Assembly: GCF_947491795.1 (NCBI RefSeq)
Contig: NZ_CANLKW010000001.1
Location: 992,001 to 1,056,000 of the forward strand
Direction of reading: 5' to 3'
DNA length: 64,000 nucleotides
Source of the DNA: an uncultured Roseobacter sp.
GTDB lineage: Bacteria > Pseudomonadota > Alphaproteobacteria > Rhodobacterales > Rhodobacteraceae
In this document: piece by piece, positions 1-7,605 of the stretch
How positions within the stretch are numbered: position 1 is the stretch's first letter
Layout: every line of letters begins with the position of its first letter
Notes under the pieces: generated by a model
Told to the model about the DNA's origin: nothing
Database searches by the model: none
Seen by the model: the letters and a program-made list of their open reading frames with translations, nothing else
Program-made: the position numbers and the translations under genes

Positions 1-571
1 GCGCCGCCAGCGCCCCATTGGGGTAAAGGCGCATGTCACGGGCACCAAAGAGCAGACCCGGATCGCCGATCTCGTGCACGGCCTGCATCTGCTCGGGGCT
101 TATTTTCCGCTTTATCCACAGGAACTTGCGGGTGCCGGTGAAGTTTTCCAGCAACTCCTTTTCGTCGAGATCCGGAAAGATTGCCACCAGTTCACGGGCG
201 GCATGCGCCGGGTCCACCATCTGGGGCGGCTGGGCATAAAGCGCGTGGGTCTCAAAGTTCGTGGCCAGCAGGTTGCCGTGCCTGTCGATGATATCGGCAC
301 GTGCCGCGTGGATCACGGAACCGGGGGCCTCGGCGCGCGGCTCGCGCGGCTCGGACGTGGCCATCATGCCCATGCGGGCCCCGACGACCATAAAGGCGCA
401 CAGAAAGAAGAACCCGAGGATCAGCAGACGCCCTTCGGCCCGCTGACGGGCGTGATCGCGCATCTGTTCGTGACGGATATGGATGTTCTCGCGCTCGATC
501 GCATCGGGGTTTTCGCCTTTGGCGCGCGCATCAAGAATACGGGCAAGCGGACGCAGGGGGGTACGGATCAT
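1..571 (-). CDS. ftsI: Penicillin-binding protein FtsI (PBP3), N-terminal part, cut by window edge
   Basis: Septal peptidoglycan transpeptidase of the divisome. About 190 N-terminal codons are visible. The ATG overlaps the ftsL stop as ATGA. There is a cytoplasmic leader of about 45 residues, one membrane segment (about residues 47-68, LLILGFFFLCAFMVVGARMG), then the start of the periplasmic pedestal domain with the family-typical ADIIDRHGNLLATN segment. The catalytic transpeptidase domain lies outside the window. Its place after rsmH and ftsL is the standard dcw order, which supports the call. It is translated from the mraZ transcript and probably coupled to ftsL. Confidence 0.93.
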   Translation of the reverse strand, partial: MIRTPLRPLARILDARAKGENPDAIERENIHIRHEQMRDHARQRAEGRLLILGFFFLCAFMVVGARMGMMATSEPREPRAEAPGSVIHAARADIIDRHGNLLATNFETHALYAQPPQMVDPAHAARELVAIFPDLDEKELLENFTGTRKFLWIKRKISPEQMQAVHEIGDPGLLFGARDMRLYPNGALAA

Positions 572-930
572 TGCAGCACCTCTCCGGCCTGTTCCGCGCC
601 AAGGCTGGAAACATCGACCGCATTTTCAATTTCGATAATCGGATCAGGGGGATAAGCGACCTGATCCACATTGCCAAACTGGTCAGGGCGCAGCGGCAAC
701 AAACCCAGCCTGTCAAAGTTGATATCCGCCAGATCGCGCAGACGGTCGGGACGGTTCAGATAGGCCCATTCGGCGCGCAGGACCGCCAGACGTTCATGCG
801 CCTCGAGGATGTCCTGGCGCAGATCGCGCGTTTCGGCCAGCGCTCCCTGCGTGGCATAGTTTTCACGGTAGGCCCAGAACGCCAGACCAATCACACTGAG
901 CGTGGTGAGGATATAGAGGAACGTACGCAT
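568..930 (-). CDS. ftsL: Cell division protein FtsL
   Basis: A 120-residue bitopic membrane protein. It has a short N-terminus, one membrane segment (about residues 4-21), then a heptad-like coiled coil (about 30-65, with regularly spaced Leu and Arg) and a polar tail. This is the FtsL pattern; FtsL joins FtsB and FtsQ to activate FtsWI at the septum. Primary sequence is poorly conserved in this family, so position between rsmH and ftsI is the main evidence. Its ATG overlaps the rsmH stop (TGATG) and its stop overlaps the ftsI start (ATGA), so translation of the three genes is probably coupled. Confidence 0.85.
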   Translation of the reverse strand: MRTFLYILTTLSVIGLAFWAYRENYATQGALAETRDLRQDILEAHERLAVLRAEWAYLNRPDRLRDLADINFDRLGLLPLRPDQFGNVDQVAYPPDPIIEIENAVDVSSLGAEQAGEVLQ

Positions 931-1922
931 CAGATCACCTCTCTGACCACCGGCATGCCGATGGATTTTGCATCAATGTCGCCCGCCGGAGCATCGGTGC
1001 GCACGGCGACCCGCAAACGGGCAGAACGGGCGCGCGGATTAGCGGCGGTCTCGGCTTCGTCTGCCGAAATGGCCTTGCGCGACGGTTGCGTGAACTGCGG
1101 CGCATCCCGGTGGGTTTCCGGCGCAAAGCGGTTGGCATTGCCCCCCGCCCCGCTCCGCGCTGTCAGAAAACGTTTCACCATCCGGTCCTCGACCGAATGA
1201 AAGGTCACAACGGCCAGCCAGCCCCCTGGTTTCAGCGCACGTTCCGCCGCCATAAGGCCCTGAAAAAGCTCCCCATATTCGTCATTCACCGCGATCCGAA
1301 GCGCCTGGAAACTGCGTGTTGCGGGATGCGACTGTCCGGGTTTTGCCCGGGGCAGGCAGCCTTCGATAATGCCCGCCAGTCGCAGGGTGGTGGAGATGGG
1401 CTCCAGCGCGCGTTCGCGGGCGATTGCCTTTGCAATTCGGCGGCTGGCGCGCTCTTCGCCGTACTGGAACAGGATGTTGGCGATGACCTCCTCTGAGGCC
1501 TCGTTGACGATATCGGCGGCCGAAAGACCTTCCTGGCTCATCCGCATGTCAAGCGGGCCGTCGCGCATGAACGAAAAGCCCCGTTCTGCCAGATCAAGCT
1601 GCATGGAGGAGACGCCGAGATCGAGCACGACCCCGTCCAGATCCGCAGCATAGCTGTCCATCGCAGAGAAAACGCCGCGCTGCTGCACCAGGCGGTCACC
1701 GTAGGCTGCCGCCCAGTCAGCGGCCATCTCAAAAGCCAGCGGGTCGCGGTCCACCGCAATAACGCGCGCAGCACCTGCATCCAGCAGGCCACGGGTATAC
1801 CCGCCAGCCCCAAAGGTGCCATCGAGCCATGTGCCGGTAACGGGTGAAACGGCATTCAGGATTGCGGGCAGCAGTACGGGAATATGCGGGGCAGACCTGT
1901 CAGATTTGGCCGCAGCAGCCAT
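930..1922 (-). CDS. rsmH: 16S rRNA (cytosine1402-N4)-methyltransferase RsmH (MraW)
   Basis: SAM-dependent methyltransferase that modifies C1402 in the decoding centre of 16S rRNA. The 330-residue protein starts with the family segment [13 protein letters not shown], followed by the SAM-binding loop [14 protein letters not shown] (about residues 35-48) and the late motif [13 protein letters not shown]. Length is normal for the family. The ATG lies 3 nt after the mraZ stop, with a GGGGAG ribosome site inside the mraZ end. It is the second gene of the dcw operon. Confidence 0.96.
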   Translation of the reverse strand: MAAAAKSDRSAPHIPVLLPAILNAVSPVTGTWLDGTFGAGGYTRGLLDAGAARVIAVDRDPLAFEMAADWAAAYGDRLVQQRGVFSAMDSYAADLDGVVLDLGVSSMQLDLAERGFSFMRDGPLDMRMSQEGLSAADIVNEASEEVIANILFQYGEERASRRIAKAIARERALEPISTTLRLAGIIEGCLPRAKPGQSHPATRSFQALRIAVNDEYGELFQGLMAAERALKPGGWLAVVTFHSVEDRMVKRFLTARSGAGGNANRFAPETHRDAPQFTQPSRKAISADEAETAANPRARSARLRVAVRTDAPAGDIDAKSIGMPVVREVI

Positions 1923-1925
1923 GAC

Positions 1926-2429
1926 CTACTCCCCTTGTTTCCCATCGAGGAATACCAGCGGATCAAAATCCTCCGGCAGCTCATCCAGCCATGCGTCGGT
2001 TTTGGCGGCTTCCTCGGCCTCGTAGGTTTCGGGCCGCCAGATCTGGAAAGTGTCGCCCGCCGCGATAAAGAACGCCTCTTTGTCGAGGCCGATCTTCTGG
2101 CGCAGCTTAGCCGGCAGCACCAGGCGGCCGGTTTCATCCACCGAGGTGGGGAAGGACTGGCCGTGAAAAAGGCGCTGGAGCATTTTACGCTCGATCGAGC
2201 CGCGCGGCAGGGCGTCAATCTTATCGTCCACCTCGTCGATGGCCTGCATGGTGTAGCATTCAAGGTAATTGCGGCGGTGGTCGCCATAGACAATGACCAG
2301 CTCGGGCGCATCGCCCGGGGTCCAGTTGGGATCGGCGGCCTCGATCACACGGCGAAAAGAGGCTGGAATCGAGACCCGCCCCTTTGTATCGACCTTGTGA
2401 TGGCTTTCGCCTCTGAACCTGCGGCTCAC
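1926..2429 (-). CDS. mraZ: Transcriptional regulator MraZ
   Basis: DNA-binding protein with two AbrB-like MraZ repeats that in other bacteria represses its own dcw operon. The 167-residue protein begins MSRRFRGESHHKVDTKGRV, followed by IPASFRR, typical of MraZ. The second repeat carries TGRLVLPAKLRQK. The C-terminus is about 15-20 residues longer than in E. coli. It starts at GTG with a GGGAAAAGG ribosome site just upstream. It is the first coding gene of the operon and sits about 55 nt downstream of the leader RNA terminator, so expression needs read-through or a secondary promoter. Confidence 0.95.
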   Translation of the reverse strand: MSRRFRGESHHKVDTKGRVSIPASFRRVIEAADPNWTPGDAPELVIVYGDHRRNYLECYTMQAIDEVDDKIDALPRGSIERKMLQRLFHGQSFPTSVDETGRLVLPAKLRQKIGLDKEAFFIAAGDTFQIWRPETYEAEEAAKTDAWLDELPEDFDPLVFLDGKQGE

Positions 2430-2484
2430 TGCCTTTTCCCAACTTAAAGCGCTGCATTAAGTAGCGCGCGTATCCCCCTGCCGT

Positions 2485-2530
2485 AAAATGGAAACGGCGG
2501 GTTGATCTGCTGCCACTGATCAACCCGCCG
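2485..2530 (-). terminator. Intrinsic terminator in the mraZ leader
   Basis: A perfect 13-bp inverted repeat (CGGCGGGTTGATC at 2495-2507 and its complement at 2518-2530) encloses a 10-nt loop. On the minus strand it is followed by the interrupted T-tract TTTCCATTTT (2494-2485). It lies upstream of mraZ, so it would end a leader RNA before the first dcw gene. Confidence 0.75.
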
Positions 2531-2703
2531 CCCTCGTCCCGACTTTGCGGGGAAGTCCAGTCGCGCGCGCCACCTGGGGGGATGTCTGCTCGCTCGCGCG
2601 CCGGATCTCTTGGTCTGATGAAAGCGAGGTGCCTGTATGAAACCTGCTAGAGTTTTTATGTGCGTGGGGTCGTTTGGTGCCCCGGGCTCGTTCTCATCTG
2701 ATG
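2485..2703 (-). ncRNA. upsM: UpsM-like small RNA in the mraZ leader
   Basis: Inferred RNA of about 219 nt, from a sigma70-like promoter (-10 at 2710-2715) to an intrinsic terminator (arms 2518-2530 and 2495-2507). In Rhodobacter sphaeroides the dcw cluster has an unusually long 5' leader that yields the abundant sRNA UpsM (about 206 nt), by transcription stop before mraZ and RNase E processing. Position, strand, promoter-to-terminator distance and terminator placement all match that arrangement. The identity rests on synteny and architecture; primary sequence similarity was not tested. Confidence 0.7.
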
Positions 2704-2709
2704 TAGAAA

Positions 2710-2739
2710 GGTATACTGTGGGAAAACATGGTACGGCAA
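2710..2739 (-). promoter_or_regulatory. Candidate sigma70 promoter of the dcw leader
   Basis: On the minus strand there is TTGCCG (2739-2734), an 18-bp spacer and TATACC (2715-2710), predicting a start near 2703. It is the best promoter-like match upstream of mraZ and gives a leader RNA of the expected size. Confidence 0.55.
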
Positions 2740-3127
2740 GGGATTTTTGGTTACCGAATTGCTAAATCTTGTTTTCCAGCATTACCACAAACAAGATATT
2801 GAGAGGATATACCTCAAATTTGAGCATAAATTGCGCATATGGCCATCGTGCCTACTATATGTAGATCAAGATGGTTAACAGATATTTTCCCATATTTTCC
2901 CGGATTTCCGCCGGTTACAAATTTTAAAGTCAAGTGTTTCCATTTTGTTCCAGCCCGCAAAAGCCAGAATCAGCTGAAAACAGCAGAAATCATCGGTTTG
3001 ATTCGGATTTCTGAGAGCCATGCGGCGTCAACGGCTGTGGACTCCCGCATCACTGCCCATGAATTCCCACGACAGGGTAGACACGGGCAGCGCAGGGAGG
3101 CAGACCCGTCGGGGAAAGCCGCCTGCT
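2740..3127. other. AT-rich intergenic region with two inverted repeats
   Basis: No credible gene. The stretch is clearly richer in A and T than its neighbours. It carries a 9-bp inverted repeat (ATCTTGTTT 2766-2774 with AAACAAGAT 2789-2797) and a 12-bp perfect palindrome (CTCAAATTTGAG 2813-2824), both upstream of the leader promoter, where a regulator could bind. The part nearest the mrp stop shows nothing recognisable. Confidence 0.4.
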
Positions 3128-4201
3128 CTAGGCCATGCCGCCTTTGATCAGGCCTTCGGCGATGCGGGCATAAGCCTGGGCCATCGGGCCGTCACCCGCT
3201 GCAATGGGTGTCCCGCCATCGCCTGCAAGCCGCGTGTCCAGATCAATCGGCAGCGCGCCCAGCAGCGGTATGCCCAGCCTTTCCGCCTCTGCCGCGACCC
3301 CGCCCTGCCCGAAGATCTGATGCTCGGACCCGCAGTCCGGACAGACGAACATCGACATATTCTCGATCAGACCCAGCACCGGCGTTTTAAGTGTATCAAA
3401 CATGTCCAGCGCTTTGCGTGCATCTATAAGGGCCACATCCTGCGGTGTTGAGACCACAATGGCGCCCGTCAGTTCGGATTTGGTACACAGTGTCAGCTGC
3501 ACATCACCGGTGCCCGGGGGCAGGTCCACGAGCAGGACGTCAAGCTCGCCCCATTCCACCTGTCCCAGCATCTGCTGCAGCGCACCCATCAGCATTGGCC
3601 CGCGCCAGACCACCGCCTTGCCGTCCTCGAGCATAAAGCCGATCGACATCAGGGTGACACCGTGGGCGTGCAGCGGGATGATCGTTTTGCCGTCGGGAGA
3701 AGCCGGGCGTTTGTTAATACCCATCATGCGCGGCTGACTGGGACCATATATATCAGCGTCCAGCAGGCCGACTTTGCGCCCCGCCCGCGCCAGCGCCACG
3801 GCGAGATTGGACGACACCGTCGATTTGCCAACACCGCCCTTGCCGGAACCGATGGCGAGAATGCGCTGGACGCCGGTTGGTTTTGTGGGCCCCTCCTGGG
3901 GTTTGGGGTGGCCCCCGATTTTGAGGCTGGGCGGTGCCGGTTTCTTTTCAGCCGGGCCATGGGCGGTCAGTGCCACCGTCGCCTGGGTCACACCAGGCAG
4001 TGCGGCGACGGTCTGTTCGGCGGCATCACGCAGCGGCCCCATCTGGCGGGCGACCTCCGGGGTCGGTGCTTCAATGACAAAGCGCACGGTGCCGCCGTCA
4101 ACAGTCAGCGCACGAATCAAATCATGCGCGATCAGGCTGCGCCCGTCGGGCAATGACACCTTTTCCAGTGCCGCCTCAATCTGGGCCTTTGTCACAGACA
4201 T
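3128..4201 (-). CDS. mrp: Mrp/NBP35 (ApbC-type) iron-sulfur cluster carrier ATPase
   Basis: Cytoplasmic P-loop ATPase that carries and delivers [4Fe-4S] clusters. The N-terminal third is a DUF59/MIP18-like domain (about residues 1-85). A Pro-rich linker leads to the deviant Walker A motif [11 protein letters not shown] (118-128), then [22 protein letters not shown] and the cluster-binding CPDC pair near the C-terminus. The ATG at 4201 is preferred over a TTG two codons upstream because GAGGAG lies 9 nt before the ATG and only 3 nt before the TTG. The protein has 357 residues, normal for the fused form. It is a single gene with its own leader. Confidence 0.94.
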   Translation of the reverse strand: MSVTKAQIEAALEKVSLPDGRSLIAHDLIRALTVDGGTVRFVIEAPTPEVARQMGPLRDAAEQTVAALPGVTQATVALTAHGPAEKKPAPPSLKIGGHPKPQEGPTKPTGVQRILAIGSGKGGVGKSTVSSNLAVALARAGRKVGLLDADIYGPSQPRMMGINKRPASPDGKTIIPLHAHGVTLMSIGFMLEDGKAVVWRGPMLMGALQQMLGQVEWGELDVLLVDLPPGTGDVQLTLCTKSELTGAIVVSTPQDVALIDARKALDMFDTLKTPVLGLIENMSMFVCPDCGSEHQIFGQGGVAAEAERLGIPLLGALPIDLDTRLAGDGGTPIAAGDGPMAQAYARIAEGLIKGGMA

Positions 4202-4323
4202 GCTCAATTTCTCCTCAAATGCGCCCGTTCAGATAGCACATGTTCCAGCGAACACCAGCATCCGGTCAAAAATGCCTAAACCTTTAGCAACATGCAAAAA
4301 TTTACCCTGCGTCGCCCATGCAT

Positions 4324-4340
4324 ATGCTGCATAGCAGCAT
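4324..4340. promoter_or_regulatory. Perfect inverted repeat upstream of ccaF1
   Basis: The sequence ATGCTGC-ATA-GCAGCAT is a perfect 7-bp inverted repeat with a 3-bp centre, just upstream of the candidate promoter of the DUF1127 gene. Its size suits a dimeric regulator. No family can be assigned. Confidence 0.35.
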
Positions 4341-4354
4341 TGTATATCTGTGCA

Positions 4355-4382
4355 TTGTGCACCCGCAGCATTTCCCTAAATA
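4355..4382 (+). promoter_or_regulatory. Candidate promoter of the ccaF1-cuckoo RNA transcript
   Basis: TTGTGC (4355-4360), a 16-bp spacer and TAAATA (4377-4382) stand about 35 bp before the DUF1127 ATG. In R. sphaeroides the matching locus is driven by the heat-shock-type factors RpoHI/RpoHII, whose promoters have a TTG-containing -35 and a CTAnnT-like -10. CTAAAT here would fit. The match is moderate. Confidence 0.4.
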
Positions 4383-4416
4383 TGGTTCACAACACACAGA
4401 CAAGAAAGCTTGAACA

Positions 4417-4653
4417 ATGGCTTACATGGAACAGACACTCGCGACAACAGACAGCCTGGGCGTCCGCGCTCTGGCAGCAGCTTCTGAATTCTTCGCATCC
4501 GCAGCAAAACGGTATGCGCGGTACAGCCTGTACCGCCACACCCTGAACGAGCTCAGCACGCTGAGTGACCGGGAAGCATCTGACCTCGGTCTGCACCGCT
4601 CCGGTTTCCGCCACCTGGCGTGGCAGACGGCCTGCGAAAAAGTTGCTCTCTGA
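4417..4653 (+). CDS. ccaF1: DUF1127 protein, CcaF1-like RNA-binding protein
   Basis: A basic 78-residue protein whose C-terminal half is a DUF1127 domain (about residues 38-70: YSLYRHTLNELSTLSDREA followed by DLGLHRS). In R. sphaeroides the DUF1127 protein CcaF1 (RSP_6037) is encoded directly ahead of the CcsR sRNAs, binds RNA and affects their maturation and RNA turnover. The same order is seen here: the stop codon is followed within 10-20 nt by the first CCTCCTCCC hairpin. The sRNAs are probably cut from this mRNA. The family call is firm; the functional transfer rests on gene order. Confidence 0.88.
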   Translation: MAYMEQTLATTDSLGVRALAAASEFFASAAKRYARYSLYRHTLNELSTLSDREASDLGLHRSGFRHLAWQTACEKVAL

Positions 4654-4661
4654 GCAGCACG

Positions 4662-4740
4662 AGATCGGGTTTCCCACCTCCTCCCGGGAAATCTGACCAA
4701 AGGCGGCGGCATCTATCCTCCTCCCGGATGCCGTCGCTTG
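4662..4740 (+). ncRNA. Cuckoo (CcsR-type) RNA unit A, two anti-SD hairpins
   Basis: Two hairpins each show the anti-Shine-Dalgarno motif CCTCCTCCC in or next to the loop. Hairpin 1 spans 4662-4694 (AGAT..TTCCC against GGGAA..ATCT). Hairpin 2 has arms 4703-4713 and 4727-4737, 11 bp with one G-U pair. The paired-hairpin design matches the cuckoo RNA family of alphaproteobacteria (CcsR1-4 of R. sphaeroides). No separate promoter is visible, so processing from the ccaF1 transcript is the likely origin. Confidence 0.85.
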
Positions 4741-4792
4741 TGAACACAGCCCGCTTTGACGGGCACCGGCGGCGCAAACGCCCCGGAACGCG

Positions 4793-4872
4793 TTTCGGAA
4801 GTACCCACCTCCTCCCGGGTGCGACTGAATTCAGGCGGTGGCATTCATCCTCCTCCCGGATGCCACCGCTCC
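4793..4872 (+). ncRNA. Cuckoo (CcsR-type) RNA unit B, two anti-SD hairpins
   Basis: A second copy with the same layout as unit A, about 50 nt downstream. The first hairpin (about 4793-4830) shares ACCCACCTCCTCCCGGG with unit A but has an imperfect outer stem. The second has a perfect 10-bp stem (4835-4844 with 4860-4869) around CATCCTCCTCCC. Relative to unit A, arm bases change in pairs (GGCGGCATC/GATGCCGTC versus GGTGGCATT/ATGCCACC) while the loop is unchanged, which is evidence for conserved RNA structure. Confidence 0.85.
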
Positions 4873-4948
4873 TTACGACGGCCAGAACGGCCACAAACGA
4901 CCGGCGCTGTATCTTTTCCTCCCAGAAAAACACTGCCGGACATAAGAA

Positions 4949-4983
4949 AGCGGTCCCCACTCCTCCCGGGGGCCGCTTTTTTT
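4949..4983 (+). terminator. Intrinsic terminator of the ccaF1-cuckoo transcript, with anti-SD loop
   Basis: Arms AGCGGTCCCC (4949-4958) and GGGGGCCGCT (4968-4977) form 10 bp with one G-U pair, followed by a seven-T run (4977-4983). The loop region is ACTCCTCCC, so the terminator itself carries a fifth copy of the anti-SD motif. Upstream, TTTTC-CTCCCA-GAAAA (4914-4929) is a weaker hairpin with a partial motif. Confidence 0.88.
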
Positions 4984-5063
4984 GTGCCTTGCAGGTCTGA
5001 CCCGGGCCAGAGGGCGCGCTTGACCAGGGCCGCCTGCGAAAATAGCATCTGTGACCTGCGCAT

Positions 5064-5777
5064 ATGCCGCCAGGCAACAGTGAGATACCCCCCGTGACAG
5101 CCGGTCCCAGCCGCTTTCTTCTACTCTTCATGCTCTGCACGGGCATATCGGTGCCGTCCGGGTCAGCTATCGCACAGAGCGGTCCGGCAACCGTGTACAG
5201 CGCGCCGGAGGATGGCGGCCCCAGACGTCTTGTCGTCACCGCGGGTGCGTCGAAACTGCATTTGAAACCACAGGCCGGGTCCGAAACGGCGCATGACGTA
5301 TCACAGGGCGCTGTGCTGAAAAACCTCGGCTGCACACAGGAGTTGCCGGAGACCTGGTGCCATGTCGCCCCACTGCGCAAAGGCCCGGGCGGATACCTGC
5401 CTGCGGATCAGCTTGCGCCCGCGCGGGGGCCGGACGGCGTGGTGCCCCATGGCCCCGACACCAGCAGGACACGCGCCCGCAAAAAGGATTTTGATGCTGC
5501 GGACACCCTGCCCTGCGCGCAGGAACAGGGCCAGTCGTTTGGCACATGCCAAGCTGCCGTTGCCCGCAGCGGCGGCGGGGACGCGACAGTGGTTGTGACT
5601 TTTGCAAACGGTTTTGCGCGACAGCTCTGGTTTACCCACGGTGCGTTTATGCGGGCGAGCGCCACGATGTCCGGTGTGGGCACAGATATGGACTGGGAAC
5701 TGCGCGAGGGGATTTACATGATCCGCGTCGACGACCAGCGGTTTGAAATTTCGCAGGCCTTTGTACTGGGCAACTGA
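5064..5777 (+). CDS. Exported SH3-like domain protein of unknown function
   Basis: A Sec signal peptide is clear (hydrophobic core FLLLFMLCTG, cleavage after SAIAQ). Next comes a bacterial SH3-like stretch (about residues 55-120, ending GYLPADQLAPARG). The C-terminal part (about 145-235) has paired cysteines in PCAQEQGQSFGTC and the segment LREGIYMIRVDDQRFEI. I recognise no enzyme motif; a periplasmic binding or inhibitor-like role is possible. The start is uncertain: neither the ATG at 5064 nor the GTG at 5094 has a strong ribosome site, and the GTG would give a tighter signal peptide. It ends at a hairpin terminator shared with the convergent dehydrogenase gene. Confidence 0.65.
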   Translation: MPPGNSEIPPVTAGPSRFLLLFMLCTGISVPSGSAIAQSGPATVYSAPEDGGPRRLVVTAGASKLHLKPQAGSETAHDVSQGAVLKNLGCTQELPETWCHVAPLRKGPGGYLPADQLAPARGPDGVVPHGPDTSRTRARKKDFDAADTLPCAQEQGQSFGTCQAAVARSGGGDATVVVTFANGFARQLWFTHGAFMRASATMSGVGTDMDWELREGIYMIRVDDQRFEISQAFVLGN

Positions 5778-5793
5778 TGCGTTGCGCACAGGT

Positions 5794-5830
5794 CGGCTGC
5801 GCCGCCCCGAAAGGCCGCGCAGCCGGTTTT
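5794..5830 (+). terminator. Intrinsic terminator after the SH3-like gene
   Basis: GGCTGCGC (5795-5802) pairs with GCGCAGCC (5817-5824), extended by one C-G pair, with a run TTTT (5827-5830) on the plus strand. It lies between convergent genes and may act on both. Confidence 0.6.
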
Positions 5831-5837
5831 CAGAAGA

Positions 5838-7106
5838 TCAGGGCGTAATCTTGTGGATCATCCCTTCGTCCACGGCCGCATAGAGGCTGCCGTCCGGCCC
5901 CAGAACCAGCGAGCGGAAACGCCCCGATTCCATCGGCAGGGTCATCTCTGTGACGTCCTCGACCTCGGTGCCGTCCTCTGTCAGCTGGATCACATCAATC
6001 CGCTGTCCCAGAGGCGTGCCCCCAAAGCCGATGCCCATCAGACCAACAACCATGGCACCGTTCCAGTCACCCCAGGCGTCGCCCTCGAGGAACGCCGCCG
6101 AGGATGTGCCCTGTGACCAACCGTTGTTGTTCCAGATCGGTGGCATGGCGTCCGGATAGGTTCCGAAATCCGTCATCGGCATCCAGGATGCCCGCGCAAA
6201 CCGGTTTTCCCCCACCATCTGGTTCGGACTGTAGCCACAGTAGTTGTCCGGGCAGTCACCGCGTCCGGCCATATTCGGGCGCGGATCCCAGCCGGCGTTG
6301 CCGCCGTTACGCAGAACCGTGATCTCATCCGAATGCCAGGGGCCGTGCTCGGCGGCAATGGCGGCACCGGTTTCCGGGTGGAACGCAATCCCCTGAACAT
6401 TCCGGTGACCGTAGGTGTAGGTGCGCTTGTCAAAGCCCACGGGCGGCGTGTTCTCTGCCGCGGGTGTGCCGTCGGTGTCAATGCGGATCACCTTTGACCC
6501 CATCATCGTCGGGCTTTGCGGCACCTGACCGTTGTGCGTGTCACCGGTCGTCAGATACAGATATCCATCCACCGGATTGAACCGCACGCGCCCGCCGTTA
6601 TGCGCGCCCGGACCACCAAATGGGTGGTCTGATGCCTTCATCTTGTAGGGCACATCCTCAACAATATCGGTGCGCTCTGACAGGCTGGAGAAATCATCGC
6701 TGACCTCGAACCGCATCAGCCGGTTCGTGTGCGGCGTCACCATATTGGAGGTGGAGTAGACGTAGATGCGGCGGTTGTCGGCAAAGTCCGGATCGACGGC
6801 AACGCCCATCATCCCCGCCTGCCCCTCGCAAAAGAGGTCATCCGCACTGGAGCCATAGCCATCAACACCGCCCATGCCGAGGACGGCCTTTGTTTCGCCG
6901 GATGGCATCAGCACAGACAGGCCTTTGCATTTTTCGGTGTAAAACATCGTCCCGTCATCCAGGAACGCCATGTCCCACGGGTTTTCCAGGTCATCCAGCA
7001 CCAGCGTGTGCGTCAGACTTGTCGTGTTCTGCGCCAGTGCCGGAGCGGCACAGACGACGGCACCGACGGCAAAAGCCAGCGCCCAAGAGCGTTGCATTGG
7101 TAACAT
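5838..7106 (-). CDS. PQQ-dependent sugar (aldose) dehydrogenase, periplasmic
   Basis: A 422-residue secreted beta-propeller enzyme of the soluble glucose/aldose sugar dehydrogenase (GSDH, YliI-like) family. These oxidise sugars in the periplasm with PQQ as cofactor and pass electrons to cytochromes. It has a signal peptide (cleavage after PALAQ, about residue 25), the blade-1 segment LENPWDMAFLDDGTMFYTEK, the conserved GGRVRFNPVDGYLYLTTGD region and the GHRNVQGIAFHPETG motif. The start is firm: GGGAGG lies 5 nt before the ATG. The c-type cytochrome gene downstream on the same strand is a plausible electron acceptor. No PQQ synthesis gene is present in the window. Confidence 0.88.
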   Translation of the reverse strand: MLPMQRSWALAFAVGAVVCAAPALAQNTTSLTHTLVLDDLENPWDMAFLDDGTMFYTEKCKGLSVLMPSGETKAVLGMGGVDGYGSSADDLFCEGQAGMMGVAVDPDFADNRRIYVYSTSNMVTPHTNRLMRFEVSDDFSSLSERTDIVEDVPYKMKASDHPFGGPGAHNGGRVRFNPVDGYLYLTTGDTHNGQVPQSPTMMGSKVIRIDTDGTPAAENTPPVGFDKRTYTYGHRNVQGIAFHPETGAAIAAEHGPWHSDEITVLRNGGNAGWDPRPNMAGRGDCPDNYCGYSPNQMVGENRFARASWMPMTDFGTYPDAMPPIWNNNGWSQGTSSAAFLEGDAWGDWNGAMVVGLMGIGFGGTPLGQRIDVIQLTEDGTEVEDVTEMTLPMESGRFRSLVLGPDGSLYAAVDEGMIHKITP

Positions 7107-7248
7107 ATTTTCCTCCCAAAAGTATTCTGGTTCATCCTGCCCGAAGGATGTGGATACTGGCTAACGCACTGCCTCAGATCGTAAACGGTCGAAACTGTGA
7201 AGGCGGCCCGGCGCTCTGCGGCACCCCCGGCAGCCGGTCGCGGTCGCG

Positions 7249-7605
7249 CTATTCGAGCGATGCGACGAATGCTGAGATGTTGATAATGTCTTCATCCGAA
7301 AGTTTTTTGGCACGCGGCGCCATAAGGGGTGTGTTCGGTCCGAATTTTTCGCCCTTGCGGTATCTGGTCAGTTTGTCCGCCAGATATTCCACCGTCTGGC
7401 CCCGCAGCTTCGGATAGCTGGCCAGGCCCTTGGCCGTGGGGCCATGGCACCCCCGGCAGTCTTTTTTGTAAAGCACGGCACCTGCGTCGACATCGCCTGT
7501 CAGACTTTGCGCGCTGCTCTGGCTATCGTCATCGGCTGCATAAACGCCCTGCGCAAGAACCATCGAAACTGTCAGCGCCAGCGGCAACCTCAGAGATATC
7601 GGCAT
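7249..7605 (-). CDS. Small class I c-type cytochrome (c553-like)
   Basis: A 118-residue exported electron carrier. A signal peptide ends near VYA (residue 23). The single haem site CRGCH is at residues 50-54, and PLMAPRA supplies the likely axial methionine. The C-terminus reads LSDEDIINISAFVASLE, the usual last helix of this fold. The ribosome site AAGGA lies 5 nt before the ATG. The sugar dehydrogenase begins 143 nt upstream of its 3' end on the same strand but is a separate unit in order (cytochrome first), so co-transcription from the cytochrome promoter is possible. Confidence 0.88.
   Translation of the reverse strand: MPISLRLPLALTVSMVLAQGVYAADDDSQSSAQSLTGDVDAGAVLYKKDCRGCHGPTAKGLASYPKLRGQTVEYLADKLTRYRKGEKFGPNTPLMAPRAKKLSDEDIINISAFVASLE

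Noticed and set aside
2530..2960. RNase P RNA upstream of mraZ
   Set aside because: I looked for the conserved P4-region boxes on the minus strand and did not find them; the UpsM-type leader explains the terminator better.
4660..4985. CRISPR-like array of CCTCCTCCC repeats
   Set aside because: Repeats are short, sit in hairpin loops with unequal spacing, and no cas genes are present; the cuckoo RNA model fits.
4553..5380. A 275-codon minus-strand frame over the cuckoo RNAs
   Set aside because: Antisense to structured RNA and to ccaF1; Cys/Arg/Pro-rich with no motif.
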